Assembly: GCA_949292245.1 (NCBI GenBank)
Contig: CASEYV010000001.1
Location: 116,433-180,432, forward strand
Direction of reading: 5' to 3'
Origin: an uncultured bacterium
Lineage (GTDB): Bacteria > Bacillota_I > Bacilli_A > RF39 > UBA660
Length of the DNA: 64,000 bases
Within the stretch, counting starts at the first letter, position 1, and every line of letters begins with the position of its first letter. The translations under genes and the position numbers were made by a program. Under the pieces are notes generated by a model. The model saw only the letters and a program-made list of their open reading frames with translations, searched no databases and was not told the DNA's origin. Below are positions 25,694 through 34,720 of this stretch, piece after piece.

Positions 25694-26387
25694 ATTTTTC
25701 TCCTAAATTATTAACTATTTTTAAACATATATCATATAAATATTTTTCATTTCTATTATTTTTTAAAAAATTTAAATCTTTATGAACCCATTGAACATTA
25801 TCTTCAACATATCCTTTAGAGCTATCTATTCTATCTAATGAAGCTGTTTGATTTTTATGATTATTTTTATATTGTTTTTCCAAAACAATATCTAAACCAG
25901 ACAATGCACATTTTTTATTCTGTTTTAAATATAAATCCCATAAAAAATCTATTGATACATTAAAATCTAAATTTCTTAACCTTGCTCCCTTTTTACAAGC
26001 ATTATAATAAGTACCACTTAAATCCCCAACACCAGAATAAAGTGCTTCATAATTTTTACAACCACAAGAAATAATTTTATTATGAGTTAAGCTATATGAA
26101 TCTACTAATCTTTCTTTACCACATTCACATTTACATAACCACATTGTTTTGTCTTTTCTGGTGTTAAATTCACTCCAATGACAATAACGAATGACTGTTA
26201 AATAACCAAATTTCATATTTGTTAAATCTTTTCTTTTATATTTTCTTTTTATTCGTGATATATTATTTTCATTCAACCATCTCCATAATGTTTGTTTTGA
26301 AACAAAATATTTTTCACATAACTTTTTAATTCCATAAGAAAAATATTCATTATATAATTCATCACGACTAATAGGACATTTTTTCAT
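25665..26387 (-). CDS. HNH homing-type endonuclease next to thyX
   Basis: A 240-residue protein. It has an N-terminal helix-turn-helix-like segment (IKKLCEKYFVSKQTLWRWL), a zinc-ribbon-like region (CKCECGK, SCGC), and a C-terminal HNH-type core (KKCALSGLDI, then SLDRIDSSKGY and NVQWVHKDLN). This layout is common in phage free-standing homing endonucleases. It overlaps the start of thyX by 29 bases in another frame. Such enzymes often target sequences near their own insertion site, so thyX of related phages is the probable target. Confidence 0.75.
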   Translation of the reverse strand: MKKCPISRDELYNEYFSYGIKKLCEKYFVSKQTLWRWLNENNISRIKRKYKRKDLTNMKFGYLTVIRYCHWSEFNTRKDKTMWLCKCECGKERLVDSYSLTHNKIISCGCKNYEALYSGVGDLSGTYYNACKKGARLRNLDFNVSIDFLWDLYLKQNKKCALSGLDIVLEKQYKNNHKNQTASLDRIDSSKGYVEDNVQWVHKDLNFLKNNRNEKYLYDICLKIVNNLGEKYGKNCKAKC

Positions 26388-26445
26388 ATTATTACCTCAT
26401 TATCCACATAACTTATGTTTATATTTATATATTTATATATTGAGG

Positions 26446-26727
26446 TCATTTATTTCCCTTTAAATTATAATTTTCAAATACTTTATAATCTTTATAACCA
26501 AAATCTTTACAAAACTCAATAGCTTCATCTATTGTTGTAAAAATTCTCCAATCATCATAAAGCATATAATGTGAGCATCCATATACAATATTTTCATTAT
26601 CCAACTCTAAAATAAAAGCATAACCTTTATTATCAGATTGTTTTGAACATAATTGCAAAGGGAATTTCACATAATATGCTTTATCTAATTTTTTAATCTG
26701 ACTTACTCTTAATTGACTTAATTTCAT
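26446..26727 (-). CDS. Small hypothetical protein
   Basis: A 93-residue soluble protein starting 9 bases after the 26737-26973 gene with AAAGGA upstream. It has a central GYAFILEL strand, a short Cys/His stretch (VYGCSHYMLYDDWR), and a C-terminal helix. It looks like a small early T4-type gene. Family not recognised. Confidence 0.5.
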   Translation of the reverse strand: MKLSQLRVSQIKKLDKAYYVKFPLQLCSKQSDNKGYAFILELDNENIVYGCSHYMLYDDWRIFTTIDEAIEFCKDFGYKDYKVFENYNLKGNK

Positions 26728-26736
26728 CGATATCCT

Positions 26737-26973
26737 TTAGTCAAATGAAATTACGCTATCCAAAAGAAAACTTCTCCATTCTTTTTTATCAGTATCAATA
26801 CAACGAATCTGATTCTTATCATAATACATATCACTATATCCATAATCAGATACTTCCTCAATAACATCTGGTTTCAAAGTGGCATTCATAACACGTTTTG
26901 TTCCATCTTTCTTTACAAAAGTTACCGTGTGAACTCCTTCTTTCAACATTGAAATCACATTATCTCTATCCAT
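26737..26973 (-). CDS. Small SH3/Sm-like beta-barrel protein (WYL_2/DUF2693-like)
   Basis: A 78-residue protein with the pattern HTVTFVKKDGTKRVMNATL followed by IRCIDTDKKEWRSFLLDSVI. This matches small phage proteins of the WYL_2 (formerly DUF2693) Sm-like SH3 beta-barrel type. The function of that family is not established; related WYL folds bind nucleic acids or nucleotides. It is first in a short early unit with a near-consensus sigma70 promoter. Confidence 0.6.
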   Translation of the reverse strand: MDRDNVISMLKEGVHTVTFVKKDGTKRVMNATLKPDVIEEVSDYGYSDMYYDKNQIRCIDTDKKEWRSFLLDSVISFD

Positions 26974-27016
26974 ATCTTTAATCCTCTTTAAAATGTTATA
27001 ATCAATTTACATATTT

Positions 27017-27045
27017 TTTATAGCATTTTAATTTATAATTGTCAA
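27017..27045 (-). promoter_or_regulatory. Sigma70-like promoter for small early genes
   Basis: On the minus strand TTGACA (27040-27045), 17 bases, TATAAA (27017-27022), about 45 bases before the 26973 start codon. Confidence 0.8.
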
Positions 27046-28901
27046 GTGACATATCGTAAAATATGTTCATCATCACAATATCTCTGAAAGTCAATGTTTT
27101 CAATGAGTAATATATATAAAATAAGTAATATATTTTCTTCTTTAAAAGTTTTTTTGTTAATTGAGTTATAGTAATGATTTAATAAATTAAATAATTCATT
27201 ACTATTTTTTATATTAAATGATTTGCATGACCCTAGCATCCAATTTCTTGTTCTGTTTCTATAAGAAATTTCTTTAAGTGATAATGCTCTTAAAATAGCT
27301 TTTTTTAGGTATTGAAGTGATGTTTTAGCTAAAGGTGATGTAAGACTCAAATCTATGATAGATTGCTCTTGGATGGCTTTTAAATGAGAATCTGGTAATT
27401 GAAAACCTATTTTCTCGTTAATTCCTTTTACGAAGGATTTTTGATGATTTAAGTCATAAAACATTTTACCTATAATCTCTTTAGCGATATATGGTATTTG
27501 TTTATTGAGTATTTCTATTTTTTCATCAGAAAGATTTTTAATGTTAGCATTGTGTTTATTTCTTTCTTCAATGTAGTATTGAATGAATTTTTTTGTTATG
27601 TATGACTTAAATTTATCACTATCTAAGAATTTTAGTGTGATTTCTGGTAAGTTATTTATATTAGAGATATATCCATTAAATCTACTAAATGAAGTTATTT
27701 TATCTGGACATTTGTCATAGAATTTTTTAATATTGTTTTTTAGTTTATCGTATGACCAATTATTCAAATCTTTCGAGGATTTGTTTTGTGTTCTTATTAT
27801 TTCAACTGTTTCGTCTAATGAAAAACCTTGAATTTTACAAAATGGGACTAATTTAGACATCGTTTCATATCTTTTACCATTTTCAATTTCATAGAAATTA
27901 AGGTTTTTGAATTTATTATTAATGGTTTTGTTATCTCTTAATATAATATTTCTTTTGATATTCCAATAGTTTTCATACTTATTAAAGTTTTCTTCAGAAG
28001 TATGAAGTTTTTTAATGAAATTATTAATATATTCGGAATTACAAACATCAAAATTTAAGTTGTTTAAATAAGAATCGAATGTTTCTTCCCATAAATCAGA
28101 TGGTATAAATTCATCATAATTAAGTATATTTTCATCTTTTTTTATAGCAACATATTCGTATGATAATGGGAATCTTAAAATATTGTTAATGAAATTACAT
28201 TCAATTCTAATGTCATTATTGTTTAATTCTTTCATAAATTCAGAATAAAATTCTGTATTAGTAATTTTATGTGGTAATTTTAGTGCTGTGTGGATTCCAC
28301 CTGTGAAAGCATTTTGTTCAATATATAATAAATCTTTTACTTTTAAATTGGTAAAATCTAAAAATAATGTAAGTGTTTCTAATGCAGAACGGTCTTTATA
28401 ATTATCAATATCAATTAATAAAATATCCGAACCAATTTTTTGTGTTGAACCGAATGTTTTACCATCTACCATATACATGTTTGACAATGATAGATTGTGG
28501 TTTCTTAATTCATTTTTTTCAAAATTGGATAATTTATAATAAAATTTTATTTTTCTATTATTTGAAAAACAAGATAAAAAGTGGGATTTTAACATATCTT
28601 CGGTGAAGATTGCTTTTACTTCTCGTTGTTCATAACAATGTTCAGATGAATTCCAATAATTGATTGATATTTTCTTATTGTTAGATGTAATCCATTTAAA
28701 ATCTTTGTAATCTTGGGAAAAGTAACGTTTACCCCATCTGTAATTTGGAGTTGTAATATCTAAATTATATGATAAAATATCAAGGAAATTAAAAAAAGAA
28801 AGACCTTGAACATCTTTGAAAAATGATAGCTTGTGGGGCACCATCATTTTATTGAAAGCGTCAAGGTCTTGAAAGTATTTATCAGATAAGTATGTAAACA
28901 T
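27042..28901 (-). CDS. Putative archaeo-eukaryotic-type primase / replication protein
   Basis: A 619-residue protein. The segment DILLIDIDNYKDR (about 159-171) gives a D-x-D metal motif, and AFTGGIHTALKLP (198-210) gives the His-containing second motif of archaeo-eukaryotic primases; an LRFPLSYEY segment follows as a third conserved strand. FSLDETVEIIRTQN and the following helices resemble the PriCT region often found after such primase domains. No helicase Walker A motif was seen. It may replace the DnaG-like primase of T4. The codon choice (more TTG and GTT) differs slightly from its neighbours. Confidence 0.5.
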   Translation of the reverse strand: MFTYLSDKYFQDLDAFNKMMVPHKLSFFKDVQGLSFFNFLDILSYNLDITTPNYRWGKRYFSQDYKDFKWITSNNKKISINYWNSSEHCYEQREVKAIFTEDMLKSHFLSCFSNNRKIKFYYKLSNFEKNELRNHNLSLSNMYMVDGKTFGSTQKIGSDILLIDIDNYKDRSALETLTLFLDFTNLKVKDLLYIEQNAFTGGIHTALKLPHKITNTEFYSEFMKELNNNDIRIECNFINNILRFPLSYEYVAIKKDENILNYDEFIPSDLWEETFDSYLNNLNFDVCNSEYINNFIKKLHTSEENFNKYENYWNIKRNIILRDNKTINNKFKNLNFYEIENGKRYETMSKLVPFCKIQGFSLDETVEIIRTQNKSSKDLNNWSYDKLKNNIKKFYDKCPDKITSFSRFNGYISNINNLPEITLKFLDSDKFKSYITKKFIQYYIEERNKHNANIKNLSDEKIEILNKQIPYIAKEIIGKMFYDLNHQKSFVKGINEKIGFQLPDSHLKAIQEQSIIDLSLTSPLAKTSLQYLKKAILRALSLKEISYRNRTRNWMLGSCKSFNIKNSNELFNLLNHYYNSINKKTFKEENILLILYILLIENIDFQRYCDDEHILRYVT

Positions 28902-28930
28902 TTAATTTCCCACAAAATATATTTTAATGA

Positions 28931-28960
28931 ATTATACAATTTGTTTGATGTATTTTACAA
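28931..28960 (-). promoter_or_regulatory. Candidate promoter for the primase-like gene
   Basis: On the minus strand TTGTAA (28955-28960), 18 bases, TATAAT (28931-28936), 30 bases before the ATG. An AATAAATA box overlaps the region just upstream (28961-28968). Confidence 0.5.
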
Positions 28961-28970
28961 TATTTATTTA

Positions 28971-29744
28971 TTAACCTAAAAATGGCATTAATGTTACATC
29001 GCCACCAGGAACAAAATTGTTTAATTCTTTTGTTAATTCTTCTTTCATAGCTTTTGATTCTTGTTTTAAAGCATCACCATCTTGTGATACTGAACCATTT
29101 GGGCCAGGAAGATTACCAAAACGACTTCTTATTCTTCCTAATATTTCCATAGCTTCAGCTAAAGCCCAGTTTTCAATCCATAAAGAAGCAAATCTATCTT
29201 GTAATACTTCATACTCTGCTCTATCAACGTATGAATGTAATAATATAATTTCATCGTCAGAACGAGGATTTTCTGCTATTACTAATTTATGTGTATTAGG
29301 ATTAAATGAATAATTCATATACATACCAAACATTTTTCCGGCTGTTTTTAAATAATTGTTGTGTAATTCATATGTAACTAAACCACCTGTTCTTACACCA
29401 TTAATTGCACCTGCCATATAAACATTTGTCCAAGCCATAGCAAACGGGTCCATATTTTGACCACCCGTTGAACCAAAAGCTCTACCATAACCACGTCTGT
29501 ATATTTGTTGAATTTCAATAATTTCATCTGGAAGAATATACTCTTTTTGATTTTTTTTCAAAGTTAATAAAACTAATGATTCTTCAACATAAGCATCGCC
29601 ACGTTGTATTAATTTAGCTTCAGCTAAATCTATACATTTTTGTAATTGTTCATCGGTTAATTCAACATCAATCATACCTGAACCAAGTCTTGTTAATATA
29701 GAATTAACCATATTTTGTCTAACTTCAGTGATATTTGTATTCAT
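28971..29744 (-). CDS. Probable neck / head-tail connector protein
   Basis: A 257-residue protein with an N-terminal helical segment (ELTDEQLQKCIDLAEAKLIQR), a central beta region, and a C-terminal segment ALAEAMEILGRIRSRFGNLPGPNG. This type of layout is seen in T4-like gp13/gp14-type neck or adaptor proteins, which bridge portal and tail. Less extreme AT codon use suggests high expression. A perfect TATAAATA box is 25 bases upstream and AGGAG precedes the start. The exact T4 counterpart is uncertain. Confidence 0.5.
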   Translation of the reverse strand: MNTNITEVRQNMVNSILTRLGSGMIDVELTDEQLQKCIDLAEAKLIQRGDAYVEESLVLLTLKKNQKEYILPDEIIEIQQIYRRGYGRAFGSTGGQNMDPFAMAWTNVYMAGAINGVRTGGLVTYELHNNYLKTAGKMFGMYMNYSFNPNTHKLVIAENPRSDDEIILLHSYVDRAEYEVLQDRFASLWIENWALAEAMEILGRIRSRFGNLPGPNGSVSQDGDALKQESKAMKEELTKELNNFVPGGDVTLMPFLG

Positions 29745-29768
29745 TACATAAACTCCTAAATATATTAT

Positions 29769-29776
29769 TATTTATA
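29769..29776 (-). promoter_or_regulatory. T4-type late promoter TATAAATA before neck-like gene
   Basis: A perfect TATAAATA on the minus strand, 24 bases before the start codon at 29744. Confidence 0.6.
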
Positions 29777-29828
29777 TTGAAATTAGAATAGAAAATATAT
29801 TATTATTGATAATAAAAAAGGATAAAAA

Positions 29829-30239
29829 ATGATTATATCAGCAGGAGCTTTATTTAAATGCACAAAAACTGATAGATATTTTTTCTTATTAAGAAGTTCT
29901 ACCAGTTCATACCCATCAAGATGGGGATTAGTTGGTGGAAAAGTTCATCACGATGAACTTATTTTAGAAGGTTTGACAAGGGAAATTTCCGAAGAAATTG
30001 GATTTGTTCCTCAAATAGATAAATGGGTAGCTTTTAATTGTTTTACATCAATGGATAAAAAGTTTTGTTATCATTCAATTTTGTTGTTGACACCTGATGA
30101 ATTTATACCACAATTAAATCATGAAAATGATGGTTATGCTTGGGTAAAAATTGATAATCCACCAAAGCCTTTACACCCAAGACTTAGAGAAGTTATTACA
30201 TCAAAAGTTTTAATTGATAGTATAAAAAATTTTAAATAG
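29829..30239 (+). CDS. Nudix hydrolase
   Basis: A 136-residue protein with a complete Nudix box, GKVHHDELILEGLTREISEE (G-x5-E-x7-REUxEExGU), preceded by PSRWGLVGG. These enzymes cleave nucleoside diphosphate-linked compounds, for example oxidised nucleotides, NAD derivatives or capped RNA; the substrate cannot be predicted here. AAGGA lies before the ATG. It may share a transcript with nrdG-nrdD about 110 bases downstream, although that gap has its own late-type box. Confidence 0.85.
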   Translation: MIISAGALFKCTKTDRYFFLLRSSTSSYPSRWGLVGGKVHHDELILEGLTREISEEIGFVPQIDKWVAFNCFTSMDKKFCYHSILLLTPDEFIPQLNHENDGYAWVKIDNPPKPLHPRLREVITSKVLIDSIKNFK

Positions 30240-30319
30240 AAAAATGACTTAATTATCTAAGTTATTGATTTTACTTAATTTTTTAATTTTATAGATTAAA
30301 AAATTTTTTTGTTATTTGT

Positions 30320-30327
30320 AATAAATA
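30320..30327 (+). promoter_or_regulatory. Late-type box AATAAATA before nrdG
   Basis: AATAAATA lies 26 bases before the nrdG start codon. The AT-rich context makes a chance match possible. Confidence 0.35.
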
Positions 30328-30352
30328 ATAATACATTTTTAGGAGAAAGTTC

Positions 30353-30862
30353 ATGGTAAAAATTTTACAACCCATTACATCTACATGGTTAGATTATCCA
30401 GATAAAGAAGATAATAGTATTGTTGTAGTTATGATGGGTTGCGATAATGGTTGCCCTAAATGTCAGAATCCAGATTTTAAAAATCCACATTATAGTAATT
30501 TAACAAAAGATTATACTGTAGATGAATTAATCAAAGAATTAACTATATTATCAAAAAGATATCGAACAAATAAAATTGTTTTATCTGGTGGAGACCCATT
30601 ATCTTGTTTTAATATTGAGTTTACTAAAAATTTTTTAAAAAATAGTCCTTTTGATGTATGTGTTTATACGGGACATACAATCGAATATGTTAAAGAACAT
30701 AATATACAAGGATTTAAATTTATAAAATGTGGTTTATTTGACGAAACAAAATTTCAAGAGTCAAAAAAAACAGATGAAAAAATGATTTTTGCTTCTAAAA
30801 ATCAAAAATTATTTGACTCTAATTATTGTTGTTTAAGTCAAGATGGTATATACTATTTTTAA
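30353..30862 (+). CDS. nrdG: Anaerobic ribonucleotide reductase activating protein
   Basis: A radical SAM activase that installs the glycyl radical on NrdD. It has the cluster motif CDNGCPKC (C-x3-C-x2-C) followed by QNP, then VLSGGDPLS and VYTGHTIE, and an IKCGLFDE segment, all in the usual order for NrdG. It is 169 residues long, typical of the family. The start follows AGGAGAAAG. nrdD begins 28 bases downstream, so both form one unit. Its presence means the phage replicates at least partly without oxygen. Confidence 0.92.
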   Translation: MVKILQPITSTWLDYPDKEDNSIVVVMMGCDNGCPKCQNPDFKNPHYSNLTKDYTVDELIKELTILSKRYRTNKIVLSGGDPLSCFNIEFTKNFLKNSPFDVCVYTGHTIEYVKEHNIQGFKFIKCGLFDETKFQESKKTDEKMIFASKNQKLFDSNYCCLSQDGIYYF

Positions 30863-30890
30863 TTAATATATAAAATTTAAGGAGAAATGA

Positions 30891-33800
30891 ATGTCTGACA
30901 ATATGACAAAGAAAAGAATATTGAATGTTAAAAGTCCAACTATTGTAGATTCATATTATGAAGATGAAGATTTCCAAAAAGAATTAGATAAAGTATCTGA
31001 TGATATTTTAATTAATGCTGAAACTAATAGAACAATTAAAAATATTAGAAAAACATTAGCATCAGCATTAAAGAAAAAATATGGTTTTACAAATGGGGAA
31101 TTAAAAGAATTAACTTCAAAAATTTTGAAAATTCACGGTTTGGAAGCATCTAATTTTGATGCTTTGTCAAGTTTTGCAAAAATTTTAGAATCAAGAGTTA
31201 ACGATGTTTCTATTGATGATAACTCAAATAAAAATGAAAAAACTATTGCTGGTGTTAATAATGAAATTACAGCAGCTTTTAGAAAATTAGTTGGTTACCA
31301 TATGTTATATGGTGTAATGAAAGATTTGTATGGACAAGCTGAAGCTAAAGTTCTTTCTGGTGATTTGTATGATTTTTCATTGGGTTTATCAGATTCAACA
31401 AATATTCTTATTCCATATTGTTGGGCGTTAGATGCTTCTAAAATCGTATTAGAAGGTAGAAAATTTGGTCAATTACCATCAGCACCAGTTCATAGAGTTG
31501 ATTCATATATTTCAGCTTTGGACGAAACAACTCATCAAATGTCATCTCACTTGGCAGGAGCTATCGCTGTCGGCACATTTTTCTTGGATATTGCACACAT
31601 TTTAATTTATAAACAACGTGTCCCTTTTGAAAAAATTAAAACAGATGCTGTTATGAGAAAACATATTGAAAATTGTTTTCAAACTTTTGTACATTCTGTT
31701 AATCACTTATCAAGAAATGGTGTAGAATCTCCATTTACTAACATTTCTTTGTTTGATAGAGTTAAATTAAAAGGTTTAGTTGGTCCTGAAAACTATGGTT
31801 GGTATTTTGCTAATAAGAAAGAAGTAGCATTAGATAATGGTTTAGAAGATAAAATGTCAGCTGAACAATGGCAAGAATTTGTTATTAATTATATTATTGA
31901 ATTACAAGAAATTTATGCTAAATTCCATGAAAAAGGTGACCCATTAAATAATGGTATTCCATATAGATTTCCTGTTACAACTATGAATATTTCTAAAGAT
32001 GATGATGATAAAGTATTGGATGAAAAATTCTTTGATTTTGTTTGTCAAAGAGATATTACTAGATTTAATATTTTTACATCTAAAGGTACAAAAGTTGCAA
32101 GTTGTTGTTTTTCAGGAGACCAACCAATTCTTGTTCGTAATGCTAAAGATGTATATTTGACAACATTTAAAGATTGGAAAAATACAACACCTTATGCTGT
32201 TTATAAAGATAATTGGAAAGTATTTCATAATGGTTCTTGGGTTGAAGCTAATGAAGTTGTTTTACCATCAAGACAAATGTATAAAGTTACAACAACAAAT
32301 AATAAAACAATAATTGTTTCTGATAACCATTTACATGTAACATATAATGGAGAAATTCCAACATCTAAATTAACAACTGATGATTATTTAATGTTTAACA
32401 CTAAACCATTACAATCATATCCTGAAAAAGATGAAGGCTTAACATATAAAGATGGATATTTAATTGGTGCTTTTATTGGTGATGGTTCTTTTGGCGGAAA
32501 TATTGAATTGGCTTCTGGTAATAAAGAAATCTATACAATTAATCTTTCATTAAATAAAAATTGTTACCAAGAAATTATTAATGATATTGGATTACATTCA
32601 ACATATTCAATATTTGATGATAAAGAACTTGTTAGTGTCCGCATATGTTCAAAAGAGAAAGTTGCTTTTATAAAAAGATTTGTAAATGGATGTCATTCTG
32701 CTTATACAAAAGAATTAAATCCAAATGTTTTATTCCAATCACTTGAATTTAGAAAAGGTATTTTAGATGGTTGGTATGCAACTGATGGTGGTAATTCAAA
32801 CAGATGTTATACTATTTCTCCAAAATTAAGAGATAGTATGGAACTTCTTATTACATCTTTGGGATATAATTCAACTATTTCTGTTTCAGATAGAACTGGT
32901 GAAGTTGCTTTTATTAATGAAGAAACAGGTAAAGAATACTATAAAAATTATCCTTTATGGTGTGTTCGTTGGTATGATTCATCTAATAAAAGAACAATGA
33001 AAGATGTTTATAAATGGAAAAACAATTCAATGTATTTCAAAATTAAATCTATTGAAAAAGTTGATTATAATGATGAAAATATATATTGTTTTGAAATGAA
33101 AAATAAAGATGAACCATATTTCACATTACCAAATGGTATTATTACTCATAACTGTCGTTTGATTAATGATGCTGAATTATTAGATATGGGTTCATCTGTA
33201 AACTCTTTTGGTGGTTCAACAGTATCTATGGGTTCACATCGTGTTGTTACAATTAACTTTGCAAGAATTGCATATGAAGCTAATTCTATGGAAGATTTTT
33301 ATCACATTTTAGATAAAAGAATTAGAGGAGCAGCAAAAGTATTAAAAGCTCATAAAGTTCTTATCGGTAAGATGGAAGAAAAAGGTCTTGAACCATTTAT
33401 TACCCGTGGTTGGATTCGTATGGATAGATTGTTTTCAACATTTGGTATTTTAGGTGTTGTTGAAGCTAAAAAAATATTAGAAACTAAATTTGCTGACCAA
33501 ATTGAAGATGGTCAGGATGTAATGAAAGATTATTTAGTATATTTGAATAAACATTCGCAAGAATATGCTAAAGAATTAGGTTTATTCTCTAATATTGAAC
33601 AAATTCCTGGTGAATCTTATGCTGTAAGATTGGCAACTGTTGATAATTTAATCTTTGATGAAGATATTATTGATGCCCCATTATATGCCAACCAATTTGT
33701 TCCTTTATGGGAAGATGCAACAATTTGGGAAAAATTAGAAGCAGATGGAAAATATAACCAATTATTGACTGGTGGTGGCATTGTTCACGCTCAATTAGGT

Positions 33801-34079
33801 TCAAAAACAACTCCATCACAAAATAGAAAAATTATTGAATATGCAATTAAATGTGGTTGTGAACACTTTGTATTAAACTCTGTATATTCAAAATGTCCGA
33901 AATGTGGAGCGGTTTACGACCATAAAGTTGCAAGTTGTTCAAAATGCGGACATAATGAACATATGGAATACTTTACCAGAATAGTGGGTTATTTTACAAG
34001 TGTTGATTCTTGGAATCCAACACGAAAAAATTGGGAATTTCAACGAAGAACATTTATTGATGATTCATTACATAATTAA
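30891..34079 (+). CDS. nrdD: Class III (anaerobic) ribonucleotide reductase with intein
   Basis: Converts ribonucleoside triphosphates to deoxyribonucleotides by glycyl radical chemistry. The precursor is 1062 residues; an intein at 406-754 leaves a 713-residue enzyme. The mature junction reads KVASC joined to CRLIND, close to the central active-site region. At the C-terminus are zinc-binding CPKCG and CSKCG and the glycyl radical loop RIVGYFTS (Gly at precursor residue 1033), followed by SWNPTRKNWEFQRR as in T4 NrdD. It pairs with nrdG upstream and ends before a strong terminator. Confidence 0.95.
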   Translation: MSDNMTKKRILNVKSPTIVDSYYEDEDFQKELDKVSDDILINAETNRTIKNIRKTLASALKKKYGFTNGELKELTSKILKIHGLEASNFDALSSFAKILESRVNDVSIDDNSNKNEKTIAGVNNEITAAFRKLVGYHMLYGVMKDLYGQAEAKVLSGDLYDFSLGLSDSTNILIPYCWALDASKIVLEGRKFGQLPSAPVHRVDSYISALDETTHQMSSHLAGAIAVGTFFLDIAHILIYKQRVPFEKIKTDAVMRKHIENCFQTFVHSVNHLSRNGVESPFTNISLFDRVKLKGLVGPENYGWYFANKKEVALDNGLEDKMSAEQWQEFVINYIIELQEIYAKFHEKGDPLNNGIPYRFPVTTMNISKDDDDKVLDEKFFDFVCQRDITRFNIFTSKGTKVASCCFSGDQPILVRNAKDVYLTTFKDWKNTTPYAVYKDNWKVFHNGSWVEANEVVLPSRQMYKVTTTNNKTIIVSDNHLHVTYNGEIPTSKLTTDDYLMFNTKPLQSYPEKDEGLTYKDGYLIGAFIGDGSFGGNIELASGNKEIYTINLSLNKNCYQEIINDIGLHSTYSIFDDKELVSVRICSKEKVAFIKRFVNGCHSAYTKELNPNVLFQSLEFRKGILDGWYATDGGNSNRCYTISPKLRDSMELLITSLGYNSTISVSDRTGEVAFINEETGKEYYKNYPLWCVRWYDSSNKRTMKDVYKWKNNSMYFKIKSIEKVDYNDENIYCFEMKNKDEPYFTLPNGIITHNCRLINDAELLDMGSSVNSFGGSTVSMGSHRVVTINFARIAYEANSMEDFYHILDKRIRGAAKVLKAHKVLIGKMEEKGLEPFITRGWIRMDRLFSTFGILGVVEAKKILETKFADQIEDGQDVMKDYLVYLNKHSQEYAKELGLFSNIEQIPGESYAVRLATVDNLIFDEDIIDAPLYANQFVPLWEDATIWEKLEADGKYNQLLTGGGIVHAQLGSKTTPSQNRKIIEYAIKCGCEHFVLNSVYSKCPKCGAVYDHKVASCSKCGHNEHMEYFTRIVGYFTSVDSWNPTRKNWEFQRRTFIDDSLHN
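32106..33152 (+). other. Full-length intein with LAGLIDADG endonuclease in NrdD
   Basis: Residues 406-754 (349 aa) of the NrdD precursor. The N-terminal block is CFSGDQPILV, block B is around IIVSDNHLHV, and the DOD endonuclease motifs are YLIGAFIGDGSF and GILDGWYATDGG. The C-terminal blocks are IYCFEMKNKDEPYF and GIITHN followed by Cys+1. The acidic residue is present in both LAGLIDADG-like motifs (GDG and TDG), so the endonuclease may be active and the element mobile. Confidence 0.93.
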
Positions 34080-34080
34080 T

Positions 34081-34106
34081 AAAAAGGGCTTTTAAAAGCC
34101 CTTTTT
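34081..34106. terminator. Bidirectional terminator between nrdD and glycine-rich gene
   Basis: A perfect inverted repeat with core AGGGCTTTT/AAAAGCCCT and flanking A and T tracts, placed between convergent genes. Confidence 0.88.
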
Positions 34107-34716
34107 ATAATTTTGTTCTAACATATTTTAATATTATACCACCGGCAGTACCTCCACCATTTCCTCCACCTTGTCCCCAGTTATTTACTGTACTTATTGA
34201 AGCTCCGCCATAACCACTACCAAAACCACCAGAACCATTTTTACCGTTTAATAAAGATGCTGTATGTTGTAATGATTCATCAACAATTATTGTTCCGCCA
34301 CCACCATGACCACCTGTTGAACCATTTGTTCCTTGATTACATGTAATCATTCTAATTTCTTTAAAATTCATAAAACTTGGTTGAGTATTAGAACCTACTG
34401 TAAAAGTAACTGATTGTTTTATTGGATTGTAAAAATCACCAATAAATCCTGCTCCTGAACCACCACCTTGTCCCCATATATAACCGCCGTATGCCCATTG
34501 TGTACCATTACCACCACCAGCAATTAAAATTAAATTGTAAACTCCTTTTGGTAATAGAATGTCAAATGTTAAAGGACCATTTTGATTTTTTAATATAGTA
34601 TTTGGTTCGTATGGATTGGCAGTATATACTAAAGTAGAATTAAAGTATGCACTATCTATTTTTTGATTGTTTATATATAATTCTGATATTTCTTTGTTGT
34701 TAAAAAATAATGACAT
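34105..34716 (-). CDS. Glycine-rich tail fibre / adhesin-like protein
   Basis: A 203-residue protein. It starts at 34716 (MSLFFNNKEISELYING-like N-terminus), just after the stop of the small gene upstream; a longer frame to 34749 would overlap that gene and is less likely. The C-terminal half holds glycine-rich runs (YIWGQGGGSGAGF, STGGHGGGGTIIV, GSGGFGSGYGG, GQGGGNGGGTAGG), resembling the glycine-rich motif sandwich of T4-like distal tail-fibre adhesins (gp38 type) and other receptor-binding proteins. Role inferred: host recognition at the fibre tip. Confidence 0.65.
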   Translation of the reverse strand: MSLFFNNKEISELYINNQKIDSAYFNSTLVYTANPYEPNTILKNQNGPLTFDILLPKGVYNLILIAGGGNGTQWAYGGYIWGQGGGSGAGFIGDFYNPIKQSVTFTVGSNTQPSFMNFKEIRMITCNQGTNGSTGGHGGGGTIIVDESLQHTASLLNGKNGSGGFGSGYGGASISTVNNWGQGGGNGGGTAGGIILKYVRTKL

Positions 34717-34720
34717 TAAA

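Noticed and set aside
30240-30310. Terminator between the Nudix gene and nrdG
   Set aside because: The region is AT-rich with weak imperfect complementarity and no clear stem followed by a T run.
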